Shown here: positions 1-5,441 of the stretch, piece by piece
Layout of the letters: the number at the start of each line of letters is the position of its first letter
How positions within the stretch are numbered: the stretch's first letter is position 1
Position numbers and translations under genes: made by a program
Notes under the pieces: model-generated
Told to the model about the DNA's origin: nothing
Database searches by the model: none
Seen by the model: only the letters and a program-made list of their open reading frames with translations
Source of the DNA: Alphaproteobacteria bacterium
Lineage (GTDB): Bacteria; Pseudomonadota; Alphaproteobacteria; Rhodobacterales; Rhodobacteraceae
Direction: 5' to 3'
NCBI GenBank assembly: GCA_030425945.1
Contig: JAUHZL010000218.1
Location: 1 to 5,441, forward strand
Length of the DNA: 5,441 nt

Positions 1-505
1 TCTCGCGCAGGCGGCGCACCTTCTCGACCTGGCTGGCGATGAACTTCTGCCCGCCGAAGCCGGGGTTGACGGTCATCACGCAGATCAGGTCGACCATGTC
101 GAGCAGGTAGGCCACGTCCTCGATCCCGGTGCCGGGGTTCAGCGCCAGCCCCGCCTTGCAGCCCGCGCCCCGGATCGCCTGCAGGGTCCGGTGAATGTGC
201 GGCCCGGCCTCCAGATGCGCCGAGATCACGTCCGCCCCGGCCTTGGCGAAGGCCTCGATGTAGGGATCGACCGGCGCGATCATCAGGTGGACGTCCATGA
301 CGCCCCCGATATGCGGCCGGATCGCGGCGCAGGTTGCGGGGCCGAAGGTGATGTTCGGCACGAAATGCCCGTCCATCACGTCGACATGGACCCAGTCCGC
401 GCCCTCCGCCTCGATCGCGCGGCACTCCGCGCCGAAGTTGGCGAAGTCGGCGGCGAGGATCGACGGCGCGATCTTGATGCGGCGCGAGAAGCCGAGGTCG
501 GTCAT
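1..505 (-). CDS. rpe: Ribulose-phosphate 3-epimerase (3'-truncated by window edge)
   Basis: Interconverts D-ribulose-5-phosphate and D-xylulose-5-phosphate in the cytoplasmic pentose-phosphate (or Calvin) pathway. Reading the minus strand from the ATG at 505 gives 168 uninterrupted residues with family hallmarks in order: APSILAADFANFG (residues 13-25), HVDVMDGHFVPNIT (40-53), DVHLM (71-75), and NPGFGGQKF (147-155), the phosphate-binding loop. By family knowledge, the conserved Ser15, His40, Asp42 and His73 match the substrate and metal-site residues. The second catalytic Asp would lie beyond the window. Full-length enzymes are about 220-230 residues, so roughly a quarter is missing. The start is supported by a strong Shine-Dalgarno GGAGGAC (517-511 on the minus strand), 5 nt before the ATG. 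The gene is transcribed divergently from deoC. I see no convincing promoter for it in the GC-rich stretch upstream. Confidence 0.95.
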   Translation of the reverse strand, partial: MTDLGFSRRIKIAPSILAADFANFGAECRAIEAEGADWVHVDVMDGHFVPNITFGPATCAAIRPHIGGVMDVHLMIAPVDPYIEAFAKAGADVISAHLEAGPHIHRTLQAIRGAGCKAGLALNPGTGIEDVAYLLDMVDLICVMTVNPGFGGQKFIASQVEKVRRLRE

Positions 506-655
506 GGCGGGTCCTCCGGTCAGGGTCGCCCCGCCATAGCGCCGTTGCGCGCCGGGGCCAAGCCCGCCGCCGCGCGCGGACCCCGGCCCCCGGCGCAGAT
601 AATCCTTGATCGGCAGGCCAAGACCTGCCCCCATCGGGGCGGGCCCGCTCCCGGC

Positions 656-684
656 TTGCGCGCCCGGTCCCGGCATGGGATAAT
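656..684 (+). promoter_or_regulatory. Candidate sigma70-type promoter of the deoC operon
   Basis: A -35-like TTGCGC (656-661, 3 of 6 consensus positions) is separated by 17 nt from a good -10 element, GATAAT (679-684, 5 of 6). The start site would fall near 691, leaving a leader of about 34 nt before the GTG at 725. This is one of the few AT-rich patches in the window. It lies in the divergent gap between rpe and deoC, where a promoter is expected. The weak -35 suggests a modest or activator-assisted promoter. A second possible -10, TAAAAT at 698-703, has no -35 at suitable spacing. Confidence 0.5.
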
Positions 685-685
685 T

Positions 686-701
686 TTGACCAACCGGTAA
701 A
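686..701 (+). promoter_or_regulatory. Putative operator, imperfect inverted repeat (RutR/TetR-like)
   Basis: The 16-mer TTGACCAACCGGTAAA sits directly after the -10 element and spans the expected transcription start, a typical repressor position. It matches 12 of the 14 fixed positions of the E. coli RutR consensus TTGACCA-nn-TGGTCAA: the left half is perfect and the right half has two mismatches. RutR is a TetR-family repressor that senses uracil and thymine. A pyrimidine-responsive repressor in front of a deoxynucleoside-catabolism operon would make sense, but this is inferred from one site. Other TetR-family or GntR-family regulators use similar palindromes, and no regulator gene is present in the window. 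Confidence 0.4.
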
Positions 702-709
702 ATAACGAC

Positions 710-716
710 GGAAGAG
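710..716 (+). promoter_or_regulatory. Shine-Dalgarno site fixing the deoC GTG start
   Basis: GGAAGAG lies 8 nt before the GTG at 725. It supports this non-ATG start. There is no in-frame ATG before residue 110, well inside the conserved aldolase domain, so GTG at 725 is the best choice. Confidence 0.65.
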
Positions 717-724
717 CCACGCCC

Positions 725-1732
725 GTGTCCCAGCCGACAACCCAGACCTCCGCGCTCTCGGTCGCGCACCCGCACCTGCCGCAGACCACCGAGCCGCGCC
801 CGTCGGTGCAGCCGCTCGACCTCGACTGGGCGCTCGACGTGGCGATCAATACCTCGGCCGTCGAACGCCGCTGCGCCACCCTGCCGGGCCGCCGCTCGGT
901 CAAGAAGGACTACCAGGCGGCATGGCTGCTGAAGGCGATCACCCTGATCGACCTGACCACGCTGGCGGGCGACGACACCGCCGGGCGGGTCCGCCGCCTC
1001 TGCGCCAAGGCGCGCCAGCCGGTGCGCCCCGACCTGCTCGACCGGCTCGGAATGCCGGGCGTCACGGTCGGCGCGGTCTGCGTCTACCACGACATGGTGG
1101 AAACCGCCGTGGCGGCGCTCGCGGGGTCCGGCATCCCGGTCGCGGCGGTTTCGACCGGCTTTCCAGCCGGTCTGTCGCCTCTCGACACCCGGATCGAGGA
1201 AATCCGCCGCTCGGTCGCCGCCGGGGCCGCCGAGATCGACATCGTGATCTCGCGCCGCCACGTGCTGACCGGCAACTGGCAGGCGCTCTACGACGAGATG
1301 GTCGCCTTCCGGGAGGCCTGCGGCGACGCCCACGTCAAGGCGATCCTCGCCACCGGCGAACTGGGCACCCTGCGCAACGTCGCCCGTGCCAGCCGGATCT
1401 GCATGCTGGCCGGGGCCGACTTCATCAAGACCTCGACCGGCAAGGAGGGCGTCAACGCGACCCTGCCCGTCAGCCTGACGATGATCCGCGCGATCCGCGA
1501 CTACCACGCCCGCACCGGCTACCGGATCGGCTACAAGCCCGCGGGCGGCATCTCCAAGGCGAAGGACGCGCTGACCTACCTCGCCCTGCTGCGCGAGGAA
1601 CTCGGGCGGCGCTGGCTGGAGCCGGACCTGTTCCGCTTCGGGGCCTCGTCGCTGCTGGGCGACATCGAGCGGCAACTCGAACACCACGTCACCGGCGCCT
1701 ATTCCACCGGGTTCCGGCACGCGATGGCGTGA
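725..1732 (+). CDS. deoC: Deoxyribose-phosphate aldolase (long form)
   Basis: Class I, Schiff-base aldolase that splits 2-deoxy-D-ribose-5-phosphate into acetaldehyde and glyceraldehyde-3-phosphate, the last committed step of deoxynucleoside catabolism in the cytoplasm. The 335-residue product shows the family motifs in order: LIDLTTL (74-80), AVCVYHDM (117-124), VSTGFPAGLSPLDTR (142-156), EIDIVISR (170-177), KAILATGELGT (205-215), DFIKTSTGK (232-240), GYKPAGGIS (269-277) and FRFGASSLLGDI (303-314). By analogy with E. coli DeoC (Asp102, Lys167, Lys201), the catalytic set is Asp172, Lys235 (Schiff base) and Lys271. It is longer than the E. coli enzyme (about 259 aa) because of an N-terminal extension of roughly 65 residues, as in the eukaryote-like long forms. 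It starts with GTG behind a GGAAGAG site. It is first in the operon and 16 nt upstream of an aldehyde dehydrogenase that can consume its acetaldehyde. Confidence 0.95.
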   Translation: MSQPTTQTSALSVAHPHLPQTTEPRPSVQPLDLDWALDVAINTSAVERRCATLPGRRSVKKDYQAAWLLKAITLIDLTTLAGDDTAGRVRRLCAKARQPVRPDLLDRLGMPGVTVGAVCVYHDMVETAVAALAGSGIPVAAVSTGFPAGLSPLDTRIEEIRRSVAAGAAEIDIVISRRHVLTGNWQALYDEMVAFREACGDAHVKAILATGELGTLRNVARASRICMLAGADFIKTSTGKEGVNATLPVSLTMIRAIRDYHARTGYRIGYKPAGGISKAKDALTYLALLREELGRRWLEPDLFRFGASSLLGDIERQLEHHVTGAYSTGFRHAMA

Positions 1733-1748
1733 GGCGAAGGACCGATCC

Positions 1749-4112
1749 ATGACCATCCGCGATATCTTCGACACCCTCGACTACGGCCCCTCGCCCGAGT
1801 CCGAGACCGAGGCCAAGGCCTTTCTCGACGCCCATGACCGGCGCTTCGGGCATTTCCTGAACGGCAGCTTCACCGCCCCCGGCGACCAGATGTTCGCCAC
1901 CGCCGCGCCCGCGCGCGGGCAGCACCTGGCCGATGTCACGCTGGGCAGCACCGCCGACGTGGACGCCGCCGTCGCCGCCGCGCGGCGCGCCTTTCCGAAA
2001 TGGTCGAAGCTGCCCGGCCACCAGCGCGCGCGGCACCTCTATGCGCTGGCGCGGCTGTTGCAGAAGCACGCGCGGCTTTTCGCGGTGCTCGAAAGCCTCG
2101 ACAACGGCAAGCCAATGCGCGAGAGCCGCGACAACGACATCCCGCTGGCCCAGCGGCACTTCTACTTCCACGCCGGTCTTGCCCAGCTGATGGGGTCCGA
2201 GATGCCCGACCGCGCGCCGCTGGGCGTCTGCGGCCAGATCATCCCGTGGAACTTCCCGCTGCTGATGCTGGCGTGGAAGATCGCGCCCGCGCTCGCCGCC
2301 GGGAACACGGTGGTGCTGAAACCGGCGGAATACACCCCGCTGACCGCGCTGCTCTTCGGCCAGATCTGCCGCGAGGCCGGGCTGCCCAAGGGCGTCGTCA
2401 ACATCATCACCGGCGACGGCAGCACCGGCGCGGCCCTCGCCGCGCATCCGGACGTGGACAAGGTCGCCTTCACCGGCTCGACCGAGGTCGGCCGCCGCAT
2501 CCGCGAGGCGACCGCCGGGCAGGGCAAGGCGCTGACGCTCGAGCTGGGCGGCAAGTCGCCCTACATCGTGTTCGAGGACGCCGATCTCGACAGCGCGGTC
2601 GAGGGCCTCGTCGATGCGATCTGGTTCAACCAGGGCCAGGTCTGCTGCGCGGGCTCGCGCCTCCTGGTGCAGGAAGGCATCGCCGACGATTTCCACGCCC
2701 GGCTCAAGACCCGGATGGCCAAGCTGCGCGCGGGCGACAGCCTCGACAAGTCGATCGACATCGGCGCGGTGGTCGATCCGGTGCAACTGAAGACCATCGC
2801 CGACATGGTCGCCGCCAACACCGAGGGCGAGACGCACCATGCCCCCATCGCCCTGCCGCAGACCGGCTGCTTCTACCCGCCGACGCTGATCACCGGCCTC
2901 GCGCCCAGCGCGCGGCTGATGCAGGAGGAAATCTTCGGCCCGGTCCTCGTCTCGACCACCTTCCGCACGCCGGACGAGGCGGTGCAACTGGCCAACAACA
3001 CGCGCTACGGCCTCGCGGCAACCGTGTGGTCGGAGTCGATCAACCTCGCCCTCGACATCGCGCCGAAGCTGAAGGCGGGCGTCGTCTGGGTGAACGCGAC
3101 CAACCTCTTCGACGCGGCGGCGGGCTTCGGCGGCGTGCGCGAGAGCGGCTTCGGGCGCGAGGGCGGCTGGGAGGGCCTGCTGGCCTACACCCGTCCCGTG
3201 ACCGCGACGAAACCGCTGAAACCCGTCGCGGCCTACCCGGCCCCCGCCGACCCGGCCCCGGCCGATCCCGTAGACCGGACCGCCAAGCTCTATGTCGGCG
3301 GCAAGCAGGCGCGGCCGGACGGCGGCTATTCCGCCCCGGTCTGGGGTCCGCGCGGCGCGCTGCTGGGCCATGTCTCGCTCGGGAACCGCAAGGACATCCG
3401 CAACGCGGTCGAGGCCGCCGCCAAGGCCCAGCCCGGCTGGGCCAAGGCCCCGGCGCACCTGCGCGCGCAGATCCTCTACTACATGGCCGAGAACCTGTCG
3501 GCGCGCAGCCGCGACTTCACCGACCGCCTGCGCGCCCTGACCGGCACCTCCGCCGCCAGCGCCGAGGCCGAGGTCGAGGCGTCCATCGCCCGCCTCTTCA
3601 CCTATGCCGCCTGGGTCGACAAGCTGGACGGCGCGGCCAAGGGCGTGCCCCTGCGCGGGCTGGCGCTGGCGCTGCACGAGCCCGTCGGCCTGATCGGCGC
3701 GCTCTGCCCGGACGAGGCGCCGCTGCTGGGCCTCGTGTCGGTGATTGCCCCCGCCATGGCGATGGGCAACGCCATCGTCGCGGTCCCCAGCCAGCCCTTC
3801 CCGCTGGCCGCCACCGACTTCATCCAGGTGCTGGACACCTCGGACGTACCCGGCGGGGTGGTGAACCTCGTCACCGGGTCGCACGCCGACCTCGCGCCCA
3901 CGCTGGCCGCGCACCTGGAACTGGACAGCGTCTGGTCCTTCTCGTCCTCCGACCTGTCGCGCGGGATCGAGGCGGCCGCCAGCGGCAACCTGAAACGCAC
4001 CTGGGTCAACCACGGGCGCACCCGTGACTGGACCTCGCCCGCCGGAGAAGGCCGCGCCTTCCTCGAGGCGGCGACCGCGATCAAGACCGTCTGGGTGCCC
4101 TATGGCGAATAG
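1749..4112 (+). CDS. Two-domain aldehyde dehydrogenase, ALDH16 type
   Basis: NAD(P)-dependent aldehyde oxidation. From its position after deoC, the likely substrate is acetaldehyde, giving acetate. The 787-residue product has two parts. Residues about 35-490 form a complete ALDH: PWNFP (166-170, Asn168), KPAEYTP (191-197), FTGSTEVG (241-248), ELGGKSP (265-271, general base Glu265), NQGQVCCAGSR (294-304, nucleophile Cys299 by alignment with ALDH2 Cys302) and EEIFGP (393-398). A Pro/Ala-rich linker (about 495-508) leads to a second, shorter ALDH-like domain (about 511-755). There PWNFP has become PDEAP (654-658), the coenzyme-loop Lys is lost, FTGSTEVG has become FSSSDLSR (731-738), and no catalytic Glu or Cys region follows. 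This matches ALDH16. The human member is reported to lack the catalytic Cys, while bacterial members keep it, as here. The start is ATG with GAAGGA 7 nt upstream. The 3' end overlaps the next gene by 11 nt. Confidence 0.93.
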   Translation: MTIRDIFDTLDYGPSPESETEAKAFLDAHDRRFGHFLNGSFTAPGDQMFATAAPARGQHLADVTLGSTADVDAAVAAARRAFPKWSKLPGHQRARHLYALARLLQKHARLFAVLESLDNGKPMRESRDNDIPLAQRHFYFHAGLAQLMGSEMPDRAPLGVCGQIIPWNFPLLMLAWKIAPALAAGNTVVLKPAEYTPLTALLFGQICREAGLPKGVVNIITGDGSTGAALAAHPDVDKVAFTGSTEVGRRIREATAGQGKALTLELGGKSPYIVFEDADLDSAVEGLVDAIWFNQGQVCCAGSRLLVQEGIADDFHARLKTRMAKLRAGDSLDKSIDIGAVVDPVQLKTIADMVAANTEGETHHAPIALPQTGCFYPPTLITGLAPSARLMQEEIFGPVLVSTTFRTPDEAVQLANNTRYGLAATVWSESINLALDIAPKLKAGVVWVNATNLFDAAAGFGGVRESGFGREGGWEGLLAYTRPVTATKPLKPVAAYPAPADPAPADPVDRTAKLYVGGKQARPDGGYSAPVWGPRGALLGHVSLGNRKDIRNAVEAAAKAQPGWAKAPAHLRAQILYYMAENLSARSRDFTDRLRALTGTSAASAEAEVEASIARLFTYAAWVDKLDGAAKGVPLRGLALALHEPVGLIGALCPDEAPLLGLVSVIAPAMAMGNAIVAVPSQPFPLAATDFIQVLDTSDVPGGVVNLVTGSHADLAPTLAAHLELDSVWSFSSSDLSRGIEAAASGNLKRTWVNHGRTRDWTSPAGEGRAFLEAATAIKTVWVPYGE

Positions 4113-4629
4113 GCTCGCGGCCCTCGTCCTGCTCCTTGCCGCGCTCGCGGGTCCCGCGCGCGCCGAGTGGAACGACGCCGAGCGCAAGTTCGTCATCCAG
4201 ACCCTGAACCAGCTTCAGAAGCTGTCTTTCAAGCACCACCGGGAATACTGCGGCTTCCTCGGGGTCACCGCGCACGGCAAGTTCGCCACCGGCGGGCTCA
4301 GCCAGGGCACGCTCGACAGCTGCTTCCCGATCCAGCCCGATTACCTGACGGTCACCGCCTCGTTCCACACCCACGGCGGGTTCGATTCGACCCACTGGTC
4401 CGAGGTCCCGAGCCTGCAGGACGTCGACAGCGACGCGGCGGGCGGCACGAACGGCTGGGTTGCCACCCCGGGCGGGCGGCTCTGGTTCATCAACGGCACC
4501 ACCCGCACGCTGACCCTGGTCTGCGGGCCGGGCTGCATGATCAGCGACCCGAACTACGTGCCGAACGTGCCCGGCCCGGTCGGCACCGCCTATACCTACG
4601 ACGAGTTGCAGCGCCTCTTCCGCGACTGA
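4102..4629 (+). CDS. Exported JAMM/JAB-like (DUF4329-like) protein, copy 1
   Basis: A 175-residue exported protein of unknown substrate. Residues 1-21 are a typical Sec signal peptide (basic start, Leu/Ala core, probable cleavage after ARA). The mature part carries what looks like a JAMM/MPN zinc site: Glu48 in REYCG (47-51, comparable to E-T-C-G in AMSH-type JAMM enzymes), His89 and His91 in SFHTH (87-91), then Ser104 and Asp107 in S-x-x-D. The H-to-S spacing is 12 residues, longer than the classical JAMM spacing. A following GWVATPGG (118-125) resembles the GYLGTPSG-like segment I recall from DUF4329. Cys50, 74, 141 and 145 could form periplasmic disulfides. The ATG lies inside the final codons of the ALDH gene with no strong Shine-Dalgarno, which suggests translational coupling. 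The signal peptide begins exactly at this ATG, which supports the start. Protease or isopeptidase activity is inference. Confidence 0.85.
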   Translation: MANRLAALVLLLAALAGPARAEWNDAERKFVIQTLNQLQKLSFKHHREYCGFLGVTAHGKFATGGLSQGTLDSCFPIQPDYLTVTASFHTHGGFDSTHWSEVPSLQDVDSDAAGGTNGWVATPGGRLWFINGTTRTLTLVCGPGCMISDPNYVPNVPGPVGTAYTYDELQRLFRD

Positions 4630-4706
4630 CCCCAGCAAAAAGGCTTGCCAGACCGCGGACTTCCGGGCCCCATGCGGAGAGTGTGCTCCCGAGGAGGTCT
4701 TCGCCC

Positions 4707-5231
4707 ATGTTCCCGTCCCGCCTTGCCCTTGCGGCGCTGATCTGCCTCGCACCGGTTGCGGCCTCCGCGCAGGCCGCCGCCGAGCGCGCCTTCGTCACGG
4801 CGCTGCTGAACCAGCTTCAGGACCGCTCCTTCGCCGAGAACCGCGAGTACTGCGGCTACATCGGCCTCGACGGCAACGGGCGCCTGACCTCCGGCCCGGT
4901 GGCGCGCGGCCAGATGGACAGCTGCGAGCCGCAGTGGCCCGACAACCTCGACGTGATCGCCTCGTTCCACACCCATGCCGGGTTCGATCTCGAGGCCTAC
5001 TCGGAAACCCCCTCCTCGACCGACATGGAGGGCGACGAGGCCGACGGCGTCGATGGCTGGGTCGCCACCCCCGGCGGGCGGCTCTGGTACATCGATTCGA
5101 CCGACATGGTGACCTCGCAGATCTGCGGGATCGGCTGCCTGAAGCGCGACCCGAAGTTCCGCCCCGGCGTCCACGGCGAGATCCGCCAGTCCTACACCTA
5201 CAACGAGCTGCTGCGCCTCGAAGGCAACTGA
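4707..5231 (+). CDS. Exported JAMM/JAB-like (DUF4329-like) protein, copy 2
   Basis: A 174-residue paralogue of the preceding gene. The two align without a gap from the AER at residue 25 to the end, with about 75 of 150 positions identical by hand count. A signal peptide occupies residues 1-21, with likely cleavage after ASA; the Cys at 13 does not sit in a proper lipobox. The putative metal-site residues are all kept: Glu47 in REYCG, His88 and His90 in SFHTH, Ser103 and Asp106 in S-x-x-D. So are Cys49, 73, 140 and 144 and the GWVATPGGRLW block (117-127). It has its own strong Shine-Dalgarno, GAGGAGG (4691-4697), 9 nt before the ATG. The 77-nt gap after copy 1 holds no convincing promoter or terminator, so it is probably co-transcribed. 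It ends 7 bp from the convergent downstream gene. Its molecular role is unknown. Retention of all site residues in both copies argues for function. Confidence 0.87.
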   Translation: MFPSRLALAALICLAPVAASAQAAAERAFVTALLNQLQDRSFAENREYCGYIGLDGNGRLTSGPVARGQMDSCEPQWPDNLDVIASFHTHAGFDLEAYSETPSSTDMEGDEADGVDGWVATPGGRLWYIDSTDMVTSQICGIGCLKRDPKFRPGVHGEIRQSYTYNELLRLEGN

Positions 5232-5241
5232 GCGCGGCTCA
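5229..5241. repeat. Short inverted repeat joining two convergent stop codons
   Basis: TGAGC-GCG-GCTCA forms a perfect 5-bp stem with a 3-nt loop. The left TGA is the stop codon of the second exported-protein gene. The right TCA is the stop codon, read on the minus strand, of the convergent membrane-protein gene. No T-run follows on either strand, so it is at best a weak bidirectional terminator and may be coincidence. Confidence 0.3.
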
Positions 5242-5441
5242 CTTCCGCCCGGTGCGGCGCCCGATCCAGGCCCAGAACCGCTCCTTCAGCGAGTCGGCCT
5301 GCCGGTCGGCGTGATCGATGGCGATCGTGATGTCGTCCACGATCGGCTCGATCCGGCGTTCCTTGAACCGGTCCCACAGCCGCCAGAGCCACAGCACGAA
5401 GCCCGCCAGCACCGTCAGGAAGATGATGTTGAACCACGGGA
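5239..5441 (-). CDS. C-terminal part of a small membrane protein (5'-truncated)
   Basis: The minus strand encodes 66 residues, from the first whole codon at 5439 to the TGA at 5241-5239. The start lies outside the window. I do not recognise the family. The visible part opens with a hydrophobic, aromatic-rich stretch (residues 1-22: WFNIIFLTVLAGFVLWLW and so on), which looks like a transmembrane helix. A strongly basic segment follows (RLWDRFKERR), which by the positive-inside rule places the tail in the cytoplasm. The remaining 35 or so residues look helical and amphipathic (EPIVDDITIAIDHADRQADS), ending in a basic GRRTGRK tail. The frame is chosen because it is open to the window edge and has a protein-like composition with G/C-biased third positions. 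The other open minus-strand frame here is Arg/His-rich and looks like a shadow. Confidence 0.7.
   Translation of the reverse strand, partial: PWFNIIFLTVLAGFVLWLWRLWDRFKERRIEPIVDDITIAIDHADRQADSLKERFWAWIGRRTGRK

Noticed and set aside
612..639. Two adjacent small hairpins (GGCAGG/CCTGCC and CCCC/GGGG) in the rpe-deoC gap, considered as terminators or a leader element
   Set aside because: They lie between two divergent starts, where no terminator is needed. They have no T-run and lie upstream of the proposed deoC transcription start. Short GC hairpins are expected by chance at this base composition.
191..700. Plus-strand open frame covering the rpe region and the intergenic gap
   Set aside because: It is antisense to clear rpe motifs, Arg/Asp/His-rich, and lacks family features or a ribosome site.
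4024..4101. N-terminal extension of the first JAMM-like gene to an upstream ATG
   Set aside because: It would bury the signal peptide behind 26 Pro/Arg-rich residues and overlap the ALDH gene by about 90 nt. The ATG at 4102 places the signal peptide exactly at the N-terminus.
1689..4196. Long open reading frame on the minus strand across the ALDH16 gene
   Set aside because: Its product is extremely Arg/Gly/Ala-rich with no recognisable motifs, and it lies antisense to a clear ALDH. In such GC-rich DNA, G/C third positions remove stops from the opposite strand, so this is a shadow frame.
4645..4673. Possible separate promoter for the second JAMM-like gene (TTGCCA as -35)
   Set aside because: At 16-18 nt spacing the -10 position reads CCCCAT or similar, with no AT-rich element, so only half of a promoter is present.
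4707..4769. Lipoprotein signal in the second JAMM-like protein (Cys13)
   Set aside because: The residues before the Cys (A-L-I) do not fit a lipobox, which needs a small residue at -1. The segment continues as hydrophobic core to a standard A-S-A cleavage site.

Overview
The window is about two-thirds G+C or higher and carries a compact, fully coding layout with C/G-ending codons. The deoC plus two-domain ALDH16 gene pair is one I know from marine and phototrophic Alphaproteobacteria. Together these suggest an alphaproteobacterial chromosome, most likely Rhodobacteraceae or a relative. That assignment is inferred from gene content and base composition; there is no rRNA or other direct marker.

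Layout: (1) minus strand, 505 down to 1: ribulose-phosphate 3-epimerase (rpe), cut at its 3' end by the window edge. (2) 506-724: a divergent intergenic region with a candidate sigma70-type promoter. An imperfect inverted repeat that resembles a RutR/TetR operator overlaps its expected start site. (3) plus strand, 725-5231: an apparent operon of four genes. These are deoC (deoxyribose-phosphate aldolase, GTG start), a two-domain aldehyde dehydrogenase of the ALDH16 type, and two tandem paralogues encoding small exported proteins. (4) minus strand, 5441 down to 5239: the C-terminal 66 residues of a small membrane protein, convergent with the operon and only 7 bp from it.

The first two operon genes form a readable pathway. 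DeoC splits 2-deoxyribose-5-phosphate into acetaldehyde and glyceraldehyde-3-phosphate, and the aldehyde dehydrogenase can oxidise the acetaldehyde to acetate. Glyceraldehyde-3-phosphate enters central carbon and pentose-phosphate metabolism, where Rpe also acts.

The unexpected part is the pair of exported proteins. The first starts inside the last codons of the ALDH gene. Both carry the residues of a JAMM/MPN (JAB) zinc site: a Glu in E-Y-C-G, H-T-H, and S-x-x-D. Both have a signal peptide and four shared cysteines. They align without gaps over 150 residues at about 50% identity. They resemble the DUF4329/JAB-like group as I remember it, and their substrate is unknown. They are the best candidate here for something undescribed.
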